From: Lentilactobacillus sunkii DSM 19904
GTDB lineage: Bacteria; Bacillota; Bacilli; Lactobacillales; Lactobacillaceae
Length of the DNA stretch: 55,146 bases
Direction: 5' to 3'
Assembly (NCBI RefSeq): GCF_001435575.1
Contig: NZ_AZEA01000003.1
Coordinates: 1-55,146, forward strand
The notes under the pieces were generated by a model, which searched no databases, was not told where the DNA came from, and worked only from the letters and a program-made list of their open reading frames with translations. This document shows positions 39,504 through 47,627 of the stretch, in pieces. Both the position numbers and the translations under genes were made by a program. Numbering within the stretch: position 1 is the stretch's first letter; every line of letters begins with the position of its first letter.

Positions 39504-40502
39504 TTAAAGTTCAACTAATTTGTCTGATTTACCAGTTTTAATTAATGATTTGTTTGCGTCCATTGCAAAGTAAACCATGTTACGTGCGGCACGTTTAGTG
39601 TAGAAGGCAATATGTGGACTTACCAAAACGTTTTCACGTTTCATCAAGTTCTTAAGTCTTTCGTCAGGGATCTTGTCAAAACTGCCAAAGTCAGTGTTGA
39701 AAATACCAACTTCATTTTCATAAGTATCAAGAGCAGCTCCGCCAACTTTTCCGGAATCGAGGCCACGAATCAAAGCATCAGTGTCAATAAGAGCACCACG
39801 AGCTGGGTTAAGGATGAAGACACCGTCTTTCATTTGGGCGATTGTCTTGTCATTAATCATATGTTCGTTTTCTTTGGTTGCAGGTGCATGCAATGAAATA
39901 ACATCTGATTGAGCATAGAGTTCTTCAGGTGTATCAACATAGACGCCCTCTTTTTCAAGTTCTGGATTATGATAAATATCATAAGCGATAACTTTAGCAC
40001 CAAATCCTTTGTAAATGCGCATTGCAGCACGGCCAATACGGCCAGTTGCAAAGACTCCAACAGTCATTTGGTTCAGTTCGTCAGCGATATCTGGAGCCCA
40101 ACGAAGGTCACCATTTGCTTGTTTACGGTCGAATGTGTTGGTCCGACGAAGTAATCTCATTAACTGAGTTACAGTAAATTCGGCAATTGCTTCTGGAGAA
40201 TATGCAGGAACGTTGGTAACTTGAATTCCATTACGCTTTGCAGCTGCGGCGTCAATGTTATCAACACCAACATTACGAAGTGAAAGGAACTTAATACCAA
40301 AGCTTCCCAACTTGTCTAAAACAGATGCAGTGTAAGGCTTTTGTTGATAAGTAACAACACCATCAGCGCCCTTAGCCTGTTCAACGGTTGAATCATCAAG
40401 TAATTCACCAGTTGAAGCAACTTCAACATCGGGGTTTTCTTCACTCCACTTGTCTAAATAAGGTTTCTCATCGTCACGAATGCCATATGCAATAATTTTC
40501 AC
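39504..40502 (-). CDS. ldhD: D-lactate dehydrogenase
   Basis: Reduces pyruvate to D-lactate with NADH, regenerating NAD in fermentation. It is 332 residues from GTG 40502 after AAGGAGG. Catalytic residues of the D-2-hydroxyacid family are present: Arg in NPARGALID, Glu in YENEVGIF and His in SPHIAFYT. The NAD fold motif reads GVFATGRIG, with Ala in place of the first glycine. LSLRNVGVDNID is the substrate-loop signature. It stands alone, with its own promoter. Confidence 0.93.
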   Translation of the reverse strand: MKIIAYGIRDDEKPYLDKWSEENPDVEVASTGELLDDSTVEQAKGADGVVTYQQKPYTASVLDKLGSFGIKFLSLRNVGVDNIDAAAAKRNGIQVTNVPAYSPEAIAEFTVTQLMRLLRRTNTFDRKQANGDLRWAPDIADELNQMTVGVFATGRIGRAAMRIYKGFGAKVIAYDIYHNPELEKEGVYVDTPEELYAQSDVISLHAPATKENEHMINDKTIAQMKDGVFILNPARGALIDTDALIRGLDSGKVGGAALDTYENEVGIFNTDFGSFDKIPDERLKNLMKRENVLVSPHIAFYTKRAARNMVYFAMDANKSLIKTGKSDKLVEL

Positions 40503-40530
40503 GAATATTACCTCCTTACAGAATACCTAA

Positions 40531-40536
40531 ATTATA
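40531..40536 (-). promoter_or_regulatory. Extended -10 promoter of ldhD
   Basis: On the minus strand TGTTATAAT; the -35 is weak (TGAAAA at 17 bases). Confidence 0.55.
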
Positions 40537-40585
40537 ACACTCTTTGATAATAATTTTCACTACTTTTCGTAGTTTGTTCAGCAAT

Positions 40586-40858
40586 TCACTCCAAATTAAT
40601 TCCCTCTCTGGCAAGATGTGCAATTTTTTGAGCCCTTGTGAGCTGCTTAAATGCATACTCCGCGCTAAGTGCATCGTGTTTTGTATCAAATTGCTTTTTA
40701 AATAAAATTTTTTCAGGAATATGAGAACGGGTGTATTTTGCCCCCTCACCTTTCACATGTTCTTGAAATCTTCTTTCAACATCAGTCGAAAAACCGGTAT
40801 AGAGTGTCTGATCTTCACACAACAATACGTACATATAATATTTATCTGTCTGTTCCAT
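40586..40858 (-). CDS. GIY-YIG nuclease superfamily protein (YhbQ/YazA-like)
   Basis: A 90-residue single-domain protein with the GIY-YIG equivalents YMYVLLCED and LYTGFSTDVERRFQEH, then GAKYTRSHIPEKILF. The catalytic Arg, Tyr and Glu appear retained, although activity of the family is poorly known. It overlaps the upstream methyltransferase by 17 bases, the same pair as B. subtilis yabB-yazA. Confidence 0.88.
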   Translation of the reverse strand: MEQTDKYYMYVLLCEDQTLYTGFSTDVERRFQEHVKGEGAKYTRSHIPEKILFKKQFDTKHDALSAEYAFKQLTRAQKIAHLAREGINLE

Positions 40859-41594
40859 AAAGCATCTTCTTTACTTCATCTGTATAATCGTCACCATCAT
40901 AAGTAATGATGTCACGTTCAGCTTTCAATCCATTGGGCTTACCGTCTTTGATTGCTTCCACCAACACCATATTGGCGTTTTCACCCAACCTCGGTCTGAC
41001 AAACTTGATTCGTTTTGGCTCCAGACGATGGCTTCTCAGAGCCACAAACAAGTCCGTCAGTCGGTCCGGTCTGTAAACCATGTAAAGTTTGGCATTCATT
41101 TTCAGCAGTCCGGCGGCAGAATCAACAATTTCATTCAAATTGGTGGTAATTTCATGCCTGGCGATTGCTAAATATTTATTGGGATTCTTCTCACTGGTCT
41201 GATAATTCACAAAATAGGGCGGATTACAGGCGACAATATCAACAGAGTCTTTTTTAACATATTGATCTGTATTCTTCAAATCGTCGTTAATAACTTTAAT
41301 TTGTGAACTTAAATCGTTTAATTCAATGCTTCGCCGTGCCATATCTGCGAGTCTTGATTGGATTTCAATCATCGTGATATGGGCAGCAGTCTTTTCACTC
41401 AGGAAAAGGCCAACCGCCCCATTTCCTGCACACATATCCACGATCTGTTTAGTTTTACGACCGGCAGGATGAACAAAATCCGCCAACAAAACTGCATCTA
41501 AAGAAAATGAAAATACTTCTTTACTTTGAATGATTTGAATCCCTTTGCTGTATAATTGATCGATTCTTTCATCACCATGTAACTTCACTTGCAT
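40842..41594 (-). CDS. tRNA1(Val) (adenine37-N6)-methyltransferase-like protein
   Basis: YabB/TrmN6 family SAM methyltransferase. It is 250 residues from ATG 41594 (MQVKLHGDERIDQLY), with AAAGGAA upstream; a TTG 33 bases earlier is less likely. The SAM motif is VDMCAGNGAVGLFLS and the catalytic motif CNPPYF fits N6-adenine methylation. The exact RNA target is inferred from the family. It is coupled to the GIY-YIG gene and divergent from plsC. Confidence 0.85.
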   Translation of the reverse strand: MQVKLHGDERIDQLYSKGIQIIQSKEVFSFSLDAVLLADFVHPAGRKTKQIVDMCAGNGAVGLFLSEKTAAHITMIEIQSRLADMARRSIELNDLSSQIKVINDDLKNTDQYVKKDSVDIVACNPPYFVNYQTSEKNPNKYLAIARHEITTNLNEIVDSAAGLLKMNAKLYMVYRPDRLTDLFVALRSHRLEPKRIKFVRPRLGENANMVLVEAIKDGKPNGLKAERDIITYDGDDYTDEVKKMLYGTDR

Positions 41595-41647
41595 ATTACT
41601 CTGTTCCTTTACAATTAAGTTTGCCAAATCCTTCTATTTTAAGTTAA

Positions 41648-41653
41648 TATAAT
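41648..41653 (+). promoter_or_regulatory. -10 box of plsC
   Basis: A perfect TATAAT; no clear -35 at 17 bases. Transcription would start near 41660, right at an ATG at 41664, which makes that ATG an unlikely start. Confidence 0.5.
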
Positions 41654-41681
41654 TCTATCAGATATGAAAGAAGGAAATGAA

Positions 41682-42311
41682 TTGTTTTATTCATTCATGA
41701 GAGTCCTTGTTCGAATCATCGTTTTCGTTATTAACGGAAATGCCCATTATGAGCACAAAGAAAGACTACCAAAAGGTAATTATATCTTAGTTGGTCCCCA
41801 TCGAACATGGTTTGACCCGATTTATTTTGCCTTGGCAGCGAGCCCGAAAAAGTTCAGTTTCATGGCCAAAAAAGAATTATTTAAAAACCCCGTTTTGCGT
41901 TGGATCCTGGTGCATGCCAATGCGTTTTCGGTGGATCGGGACAATCCAGGCCCATCGGCGATCAAGCAACCTGTAAGAATCTTGAGAAAGCAGGATTTAT
42001 CGTTAATTCTTTTCCCATCTGGAACCCGGCATTCCAGCCAGCTTAAAAGTGGTGCTGCTTTAATTGCCCAACTCTCTGGTGTCCCATTGGTACCGGCAGT
42101 GTACCAGGGACCATTAACGTTCAAACAGCTTTTTACCAGAAAACGCGTCACCATTGCCTTTGGTGAACCTATCACGATTGATCGAAAGCAAAGACTAACC
42201 GATGATGTCCAAAAAAAAATCGAAACAGAAATGCAAAGTGCGTTCGATGCTTTGGATTATGCGGTTGATCCCAATTTTAAATATATTGATGTTTCAAAAA
42301 AAGAAAAATAA
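41682..42311 (+). CDS. plsC: 1-acyl-sn-glycerol-3-phosphate acyltransferase
   Basis: Adds the second acyl chain to make phosphatidic acid, the substrate of CdsA in this window. It is 209 residues from TTG 41682, chosen because GAAGGA sits 7-8 bases ahead. ATG 41664 has no ribosome site and would be nearly leaderless. Catalytic HRTWFD (HX4D) near residue 40 and a FPSGTR motif (usually FPEGTR) near 113 define the family. VPAVYQGP is the third block. It is followed by a terminator. Confidence 0.88.
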   Translation: MFYSFMRVLVRIIVFVINGNAHYEHKERLPKGNYILVGPHRTWFDPIYFALAASPKKFSFMAKKELFKNPVLRWILVHANAFSVDRDNPGPSAIKQPVRILRKQDLSLILFPSGTRHSSQLKSGAALIAQLSGVPLVPAVYQGPLTFKQLFTRKRVTIAFGEPITIDRKQRLTDDVQKKIETEMQSAFDALDYAVDPNFKYIDVSKKEK

Positions 42312-42320
42312 TTCCAAAAT

Positions 42321-42352
42321 AAAAAGCCCTAACAGCTATGTTAAGGCTTTTT
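42321..42352 (+). terminator. Terminator after plsC
   Basis: AAAAAGCC and GGCTTTTT with a TAACA/TGTTA inner arm; A-run and T-run flank it, so it may also serve yneF from the other side. Confidence 0.85.
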
Positions 42353-42366
42353 ATGATGAAATCACT

Positions 42367-42591
42367 CTAGTTTTTACCAGTTTGGTTTTGCATAGAATGC
42401 ATCATTTGATTCAATTTCTTTTGTGAAGGTTTTTGACCCATTTGTATCATGAGTTGGCGTAATTGATCTTCGCTGAATGGTGGATTTTCCTTAAGGTACT
42501 TTTCCATATACTTACGAGCACCGTAAAAACCACCAACCAAGCCTAAGATCAAGGCCAAAACAACGATTAAAATCCAAATCCAAGTTGCCAA
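42367..42591 (-). CDS. yneF: YneF family membrane protein (UPF0154)
   Basis: A 74-residue protein with one N-terminal membrane helix ([20 protein letters not shown]) and the family tail [21 protein letters not shown] and [10 protein letters not shown]. Function is unknown. In Bacillus it also lies near lexA and ynzC. Confidence 0.9.
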   Translation of the reverse strand: MATWIWILIVVLALILGLVGGFYGARKYMEKYLKENPPFSEDQLRQLMIQMGQKPSQKKLNQMMHSMQNQTGKN

Positions 42592-42696
42592 GACAAGGCC
42601 TCCTTTATAATATCACTAAGTAATTCTACACAATTATTGATTAGAATTAAAGGGCTAATCAACAAATCCCATTAATAAGCAGAAAGAAGCCTTGAG

Positions 42697-42981
42697 TTAA
42701 TCATCCCGCAAACCCTTGTGACGTTGAACTTCTTTAACTTTATCGGGAGTTACTTCATGACCGCTTTTATCGTAAACCTTCATCAGTTCAATTTGCTTTT
42801 TGAAGTTTTCACGGAAATGAGAGACGTATTTTTTCCGAAGCTTTGCCTGTTCCAGCTTTTCAACCTCAGTTAAGCCCTCTTCTTTGGCTTTGTGGGCAAG
42901 TTCGTTAATTCTGGGAATCAGTTCTTTAAATACTTCGTCACCAATTTTGGATTGTAATTCTTTTTTCTCTTGTTCATTCAT
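42697..42981 (-). CDS. YnzC family protein (DUF896)
   Basis: A 94-residue charged helical protein. ATG 42981 has GGAGGG upstream, so a longer frame is rejected. The signature is INELAHKAKEEGLTEVEK followed by RKKYVSHFRENF, typical of DUF896, with an extra C-terminal ~25 residues (TPDKVKEVQRHKGLRDD). Function unknown; the Bacillus relatives belong to the SOS-associated lexA-yneA-yneB-ynzC set. It is divergent from lexA across a LexA box, so SOS control is likely. Confidence 0.88.
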   Translation of the reverse strand: MNEQEKKELQSKIGDEVFKELIPRINELAHKAKEEGLTEVEKLEQAKLRKKYVSHFRENFKKQIELMKVYDKSGHEVTPDKVKEVQRHKGLRDD

Positions 42982-43030
42982 TGAAATCCCTCCAATATTT
43001 TTTATTATAACGCATTCGGTCAAAAAGATG

Positions 43031-43044
43031 CGAACATGTGTTTG
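43031..43044. promoter_or_regulatory. LexA (SOS) box
   Basis: CGAACATGTGTTTG matches the Gram-positive consensus CGAAC-N4-GTTCG with one change (A.TTTG for TTCG). It overlaps the -35 of lexA (43042-43047) and lies 50 bases ahead of the divergent ynzC start. Confidence 0.9.
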
Positions 43045-43070
43045 AAAAGTTAACCGGGTTATGATACGAT
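43042..43070 (+). promoter_or_regulatory. Promoter of lexA
   Basis: TTGAAA (43042-43047), a 17-base spacer and TACGAT (43065-43070). The -35 overlaps the LexA box, implying autorepression. Confidence 0.7.
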
Positions 43071-43105
43071 AAAGTCATTAACAAAGGACTTATGAGGTGT
43101 CTAAA

Positions 43106-43744
43106 ATGTCAAAAACGACGAATGATCCCCAAAGTAAACAATATCAAATATTACATTTTATCTGGGAGCGGGTCAATGAACAGGGCTATCCACCAACAGT
43201 CAGAGAAATTGGCGAAGCTGTCCATTTATCATCGACATCTACCGTTCACGGCCACATTTCCAGACTCGAACGCAAGGGATACATTGTAAAAGATCCCTCT
43301 AAACCTCGGGCCTTGGAAGTAACCGACAGTGGTCTGGATGTCTTGGGTATGCAGCCCCAGCAAAAACAGATCCCTGTACTGGGAACTGTTACAGCTGGAG
43401 AACCAATTCTGGCGGTCCAGGAAGCAACTGATTACTTCCCACTCCCACCAGCATTATCACACAGCGATCAACCGCTCTTTATGCTCCAGATTCGTGGTGA
43501 AAGTATGATTAACGCCGGTATCCTGGATGGTGATTACGTTGTTGTCCGCAAGCAATCTAGTGCCGATAATGGTGATATCGTCATTGCGATGACGGACGAA
43601 AACGAAGCGACCTGTAAACGGTTCTTCAAAGAAAGCGATCACTATCGACTTCAGCCGGAAAATGATACGATGGCGCCGATCATCCTGACTAAAGTCAGCA
43701 TTTTAGGCAAAGTTGTCAGCTTGTATCGAAGCGATATTTCATAG
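43106..43744 (+). CDS. lexA: LexA repressor
   Basis: SOS repressor that self-cleaves when RecA filaments form. It is 212 residues from ATG 43106. The N-terminal winged helix ([27 protein letters not shown]) is followed by the Ala97-Gly98 cleavage site in TVTAGEP and the serine protease-like core with catalytic Ser133 (RGESMIN) and Lys171 (ATCKRFF). It is autoregulated through the box at 43031, and the downstream terminator is strong. Confidence 0.97.
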   Translation: MSKTTNDPQSKQYQILHFIWERVNEQGYPPTVREIGEAVHLSSTSTVHGHISRLERKGYIVKDPSKPRALEVTDSGLDVLGMQPQQKQIPVLGTVTAGEPILAVQEATDYFPLPPALSHSDQPLFMLQIRGESMINAGILDGDYVVVRKQSSADNGDIVIAMTDENEATCKRFFKESDHYRLQPENDTMAPIILTKVSILGKVVSLYRSDIS

Positions 43745-43756
43745 TTATTTACTTAC

Positions 43757-43792
43757 AGTTTGACCAAAAAATATTTTGGTCAAACTTTTTTT
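43757..43792 (+). terminator. Terminator after lexA
   Basis: AGTTTGACCAAAA and TTTTGGTCAAACT pair perfectly, followed by seven T. It overlaps the stop codon of convergent mvaS. Confidence 0.92.
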
Positions 43793-44957
43793 ATCCCTTT
43801 TGATCTTTATATACCAATTGGTCTGCTTTTCGGCCAAACAACACAAATCTACTGCTGTCATCAGCAAAATTAAATGTAACATCGCCACCCATCATCGGCA
43901 AACCATTGGCATACATTTCTTCATATTCAGGTACAGAAAGCCGAATTCGATCATCAAGCAAGTCATCCATGTGGGCAGCAAGCAGCGATGACTTCATGCC
44001 ATCTGAAACCGTCCCACTATAAAACTCACCTTGAGCTCCTGAACCATAACTGAATAAACCAATGCGATCACCAACTTGTAAATCGACTGAGTTTGCCAAC
44101 AATGACAATAAGCTGAGATAAAGCGATCCTGTATACAAGTTTCCAACCAAGGCATTGTATTGCTTGGAATAATCAAATTCTTTGAGCAGCTTGGCTGAAT
44201 GCTGCCCGTCATCAATCACAGTTCTTAGGGCCTTTAATCCCATTTTGGTAAATGGCAGGTGGTAGATTAATGCTGAAAAGTCAGATAATTGGCGCTGATA
44301 TTTTTCACAATAGTCCTTGAAAGTTTTGTTAAAGAAATCAATATAAATATTGGTCGAGTAGTGACCGTCAACAATGGCTTCCCGTTGATAGAACGGACGC
44401 CAGAAATCCATGATATTTTCAGAATGAAAAGCGCTTTGATCATCCAAAATCAAAATCTGCGGATTGGCACTTAACAGCATGGCAACTGCCCCGCCGCCCT
44501 GGGTAACCTCTCCTGGAGTGCCGATGCCATAACGGGCAATATCTGCGGCCAACACCAACACCTTGCTTTCCGGGTGTGTAGCAATATGATCTGCAGCCAT
44601 CTGGACACCTGCAGTCCCACCGTAGCATGCCTGCTTAATTTCAAACGAACGGGCACTGCTGGAAATTCCTAATAACGATTGAACATAGATTGCAGCCGAC
44701 TTAGAATTGTCAACGCCGGTCTCAGTCCCAAAGATAACCATATCAATGGACGCTTTATCGTCATCGGTCAATATTTTATCTGCAGCATTTGCTGCCATGG
44801 TCACAACATCTTGAGTAGGTGGAATAACGGCCTGCTTTTTTTGACCGATTCCAATTAAATATTTGTCGGGGTCCTCACCACGAGCGTTCGCCAAATCAAC
44901 CATATCCAAAAAATAGTTTGAAGTGAAAAAGCCAATTTTATCAATTCCGACTTGCAT
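43791..44957 (-). CDS. mvaS: Hydroxymethylglutaryl-CoA synthase
   Basis: Condenses acetyl-CoA and acetoacetyl-CoA to HMG-CoA, an early step of the mevalonate route to isoprenoids (substrate chain for UppS). It is 388 residues from ATG 44957 (MQVGIDKIGFF), with AGGAG upstream. Catalytic Cys111 is in KQACYGG, Glu79 is in GTETGVD, and the His is in IYHLPFTKMG. It is convergent with lexA. Confidence 0.96.
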   Translation of the reverse strand: MQVGIDKIGFFTSNYFLDMVDLANARGEDPDKYLIGIGQKKQAVIPPTQDVVTMAANAADKILTDDDKASIDMVIFGTETGVDNSKSAAIYVQSLLGISSSARSFEIKQACYGGTAGVQMAADHIATHPESKVLVLAADIARYGIGTPGEVTQGGGAVAMLLSANPQILILDDQSAFHSENIMDFWRPFYQREAIVDGHYSTNIYIDFFNKTFKDYCEKYQRQLSDFSALIYHLPFTKMGLKALRTVIDDGQHSAKLLKEFDYSKQYNALVGNLYTGSLYLSLLSLLANSVDLQVGDRIGLFSYGSGAQGEFYSGTVSDGMKSSLLAAHMDDLLDDRIRLSVPEYEEMYANGLPMMGGDVTFNFADDSSRFVLFGRKADQLVYKDQKG

Positions 44958-44978
44958 AATAATCTCCTTTAAGAAAGA

Positions 44979-45017
44979 ATGAGACTGAATATTCAAGGTC
45001 CAATATCCAGTCTCATT
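44979..45017 (-). terminator. Stem-loop after the small gene at 45042
   Basis: AATGAGACTG and CAGTCTCATT pair perfectly with a GATATT/AATATT inner arm. The T-run on the minus strand is weak (CTTTCTT). Confidence 0.6.
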
Positions 45018-45041
45018 ATGTATACAGCTGATTGTTAATGA

Positions 45042-45293
45042 TTATTTATTCGTAAAGTGAATTTGGTAAACGTCGTTACCGTTCATGGATTGAATGACTA
45101 ACCCTTCCATGAGCTCACCAGCATAGACAAAGCCTTCATGCTGATGTTCGGTAGAGATAAATGTCCATTGAACAACCTGATTACCGCTCATTGCGGAACC
45201 AAATACTCTGGCACCAGTCAAAGTTCCAACTGAATTATCAGATAAGACGACTTGCTGGTTGCCTAAATTTCCATTTACATTAATAGTTAGCAT
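45042..45293 (-). CDS. Unrecognised 83-residue protein
   Basis: No family recognised. ATG 45293 follows AGGAG at 8-9 bases; the frame stays open 20 codons upstream but has no ribosome site there. The product (MLTINVNGNLGNQQVVL...) is beta-rich, Asn/Gly/Val-rich and soluble, with no signal peptide, cysteine or membrane segment (VGTLTGARVFGSAM, GLVIQSMNGNDVYQIHF). It is transcribed alone between mvaS and the divergent PspC-domain gene. Confidence 0.7.
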   Translation of the reverse strand: MLTINVNGNLGNQQVVLSDNSVGTLTGARVFGSAMSGNQVVQWTFISTEHQHEGFVYAGELMEGLVIQSMNGNDVYQIHFTNK

Positions 45294-45408
45294 TAAAATT
45301 CTCCTAGTTATTTCCTTTGTACAACATAATAATATAGCATAATTGCAATGCAAATGCGAATTAGTTATAGTAAGCTTAAACGTAAATTAAAACATGGAGA
45401 TGATCTTT

Positions 45409-45597
45409 TTGAAAATCAATATTCATCGTTCTGCGACCAATAAAGTGTTTGCCGGGATTATCGGCGGGTTGTCTGAACACTATCAGTGGAACCCAACGCT
45501 AGCCAGGGTAATCTTCCTTCTGTTGGCATTTACCCCATTTTTCCCGGGCATTATCGCCTATCTGGTCCTTTGGATACTCATGAAAGATCCTGAGTAG
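45409..45597 (+). CDS. PspC-domain small membrane protein
   Basis: A 62-residue protein from TTG 45409, chosen because GGAG lies about 8-9 bases ahead; an ATG at 45394 overlaps that site. The PspC signature is present: KVFAGIIGGLSEHYQWNPTL followed by a hydrophobic helix (ARVIFLLLAFTPFFPGIIAYLVLWILM). Related to phage-shock protein C, a membrane stress sensor, but only this domain is present. It is convergent with the DUF1461 gene. Confidence 0.85.
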   Translation: MKINIHRSATNKVFAGIIGGLSEHYQWNPTLARVIFLLLAFTPFFPGIIAYLVLWILMKDPE

Positions 45598-45605
45598 CTC
45601 GTCGC

Positions 45606-46253
45606 TTATAGCTTGTGAAGTGACTGGCGACCCTTCCAATAAATGATTCCCAAAGCACCAAAGAAAAACACAAAGAACAACAGGAAACACTCCATAAAGA
45701 ATGTATCCGGCAGCATATTAATGACCGGATCAGTGTTTGGATCAAATATCCAATCTTGATTTCTAAACAATACTTCGTGAAATGCAATAAAGACCTGCTC
45801 GAAGTTAACAAACATCAATGCAATTATCACTAACGAAACCGTTGTGATCACCTTAATTGGTGTGATCAGCAGCCAAGTTAGTGATTTTTTGTTAAGTTTA
45901 TGGATCAGATATCCGCCAACCGGCACGAGAATCAGACCAACGATATTGTTAAACATGATCAATCCTTTAACATCATGGAAATGCTGAAGCCCCTTTGCTG
46001 AACTAAAGAAAAAGTGCAACTTCAACGAAGAAATCCAGGGCAGCTGAAGATAGGCCACGATGCGCACATAATCTTGATGCATTTGAGTGGGTGTCAGTCC
46101 GGTTGCTTTCGTTAATTTTAAGGCATGAATATTGATGTCAAAAAGCCAAACACTATTGACTGTCAGAAAAATCGCTAAAGCCAAACATGCCAGAACAATC
46201 ACAATTCCATAAATTGTTTGCTTACCTAATAATTTCAAAATTACAACCGCCAA
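45606..46253 (-). CDS. TIGR01906/DUF1461 integral membrane protein
   Basis: A 215-residue protein with about five membrane segments (IVIVLACLALAIFLTVNSVWLF, IVGLILVPVGGYLI, TTVSLVIIALMFV, FFMECFLLFFVFFFGALGIIYW). The loop between the first two contains DINIHALKL, HQDYVRIVAYLQ and the histidine-bearing motif FFSSAKGLQHFHDVKGL, typical of this Lactobacillales family. Function is unknown. It overlaps the HAD gene stop by 13 bases, so translation is coupled. Confidence 0.85.
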   Translation of the reverse strand: MAVVILKLLGKQTIYGIVIVLACLALAIFLTVNSVWLFDINIHALKLTKATGLTPTQMHQDYVRIVAYLQLPWISSLKLHFFFSSAKGLQHFHDVKGLIMFNNIVGLILVPVGGYLIHKLNKKSLTWLLITPIKVITTVSLVIIALMFVNFEQVFIAFHEVLFRNQDWIFDPNTDPVINMLPDTFFMECFLLFFVFFFGALGIIYWKGRQSLHKL

Positions 46254-47014
46254 TCATCAAGAGAATCAATCTGATAAGTTGGCTGGATTGTTTCGTTTGC
46301 AACTTGATCTTTCGTGGAAAGACCGGTATAAACCAACAGTGTATCAACGCCAGCGTTGATGCCGGCTTTGATATCAGTGTTGTAATTATCACCGACCATC
46401 ACGACGTCGGATTGATCGAGACCAATTTTTTTAATAGCACTATCGATAATTCTCGCCTTGGGTTTGCCAATCATAATTGGTTCAATCTGAGTTGCGTACT
46501 CAACGAACTTAACAACAGAGCCTGCTCCAGGCATCATTCCACGTTCCTTGGGAATGTTTGTATCAGGGTTGGTACCAATGAACGTCGAGCCGCTTCGAAT
46601 GGCTAATACGGCCTCTGAGAGCTTCTCGTAGGTCAGGTCGGAATCCAGTCCCACAACAACGTAATCAGGATGATCAGCGTCCAACCGATAACCGTTTGCC
46701 AAGATGACCTGCTTAAGGCCTATCTCACCAACAATGTAGACTGTAGGTGAATTGGTTTGTTTATGTGCATTCATGAAATCCACCGTTGCCATCCCAGAAG
46801 TATAAACATTTTCAGGCTTCACATGAATATCATGGTTGTCGGCGAGATTTTTCACCACATCTCGAGGTAATTGAGTGGAATTGTTAGTCACAAATAAGAA
46901 CGGAATTTCGGCTTGCTGCAGACGTTCAATAAATCGTTTGGCTGCTGGAATTCGTTTTTTGCCGGCATAAACCGTTCCATCAAGATCGATAAAATATCCT
47001 TTATACTTTGTCAT
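46241..47014 (-). CDS. NagD/YutF-like HAD-IIA phosphatase
   Basis: A 257-residue HAD subclass IIA phosphatase. Motif I is GYFIDLDGTVYAG, motif II VTNNST, the Lys motif is in IGKPKARII and motif IV is VGDNYNTDI. TIGR01457-type members in Gram-positives may act on nucleotides or phosphorylated metabolites; substrate unknown. ATG 47014 has AGAAGGA ahead. It lies with YutD and YunD-like genes, as in many Firmicutes. Confidence 0.9.
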   Translation of the reverse strand: MTKYKGYFIDLDGTVYAGKKRIPAAKRFIERLQQAEIPFLFVTNNSTQLPRDVVKNLADNHDIHVKPENVYTSGMATVDFMNAHKQTNSPTVYIVGEIGLKQVILANGYRLDADHPDYVVVGLDSDLTYEKLSEAVLAIRSGSTFIGTNPDTNIPKERGMMPGAGSVVKFVEYATQIEPIMIGKPKARIIDSAIKKIGLDQSDVVMVGDNYNTDIKAGINAGVDTLLVYTGLSTKDQVANETIQPTYQIDSLDDWRL

Positions 47015-47032
47015 CAAGTCAATCCTTCTAAA

Positions 47033-47614
47033 TTAATTTTTACTCTCACGAATAATGAAGTGGTGCTTTTCAGATTTTCCTTCAGTTTTGACGACCATAT
47101 GCTTTCGCTTTTCAATTGAAGGCTTATGGGCCGTGACCTTTTTCTCTTCGAATGCATGACTCCGTCGATTGCGATGATTTGAACGGTTATGTGAGTTTCG
47201 CCCACGATTCGAGCGATGATTGCTTCTGTTATTTCGTGATTTTCTAATAACAGGTCGGGCTTCAAGGTTGTGAATGACGAAGTAAGCCGCCCCAAAATTG
47301 ACGTCTTCCAAGATGTAATCGTTAAGTGAAGAAATGAATGGCCCTGATGTTTCGGTTCGGTCATCATTAAAGAATCCCCGTAACCGAAGTTTCCCATAGC
47401 CCCAATCACCAACAATATAATCATATTGGCTGAGAGCAGGATTGTATCGACGAACGAATTCATCAAAGTCAAATCCATCTGTGTGATCAGTATCCAATTC
47501 ATATTTATGATCATTAATCAAAAATTCCGTTTCGGAATTTTTTGTGATTCTTGCCAGTGGCCGTCGCTTGGAATCCTGTTCGGCCACTAAATCATCTAAT
47601 GTTTTTCTATCCAC
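47033..47614 (-). CDS. YutD family protein (DUF1027) with basic tail
   Basis: A 193-residue protein. The first ~120 residues match the YutD/DUF1027 family (NPALSQYDYIVGDWGYGKLRLRGFF and FISSLNDYILEDVNFGAAYFVIH). Residues 124-153 are an Arg/Asn/Ser/His-rich low-complexity stretch (NNRSNHRSNRGRNSHNRSN), followed by a Lys-rich end. The function is unknown; the basic tail suggests RNA or nucleic-acid contact, but this is only an inference. It lies 13 bases after the 5'-nucleotidase-like gene. Confidence 0.88.
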   Translation of the reverse strand: MDRKTLDDLVAEQDSKRRPLARITKNSETEFLINDHKYELDTDHTDGFDFDEFVRRYNPALSQYDYIVGDWGYGKLRLRGFFNDDRTETSGPFISSLNDYILEDVNFGAAYFVIHNLEARPVIRKSRNNRSNHRSNRGRNSHNRSNHRNRRSHAFEEKKVTAHKPSIEKRKHMVVKTEGKSEKHHFIIRESKN

Positions 47615-47627
47615 AATAGCCCTCCTT

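Noticed and set aside
40586-40858. Homing endonuclease or mobile intron at the GIY-YIG gene
   Set aside because: Single-domain YazA-like protein in the conserved yabB-yazA pair; no intron or split gene.
47014-47514. A 166-codon minus-strand frame overlapping yutD in another frame
   Set aside because: The yutD frame carries the family motifs and fits its neighbours; this one has none.
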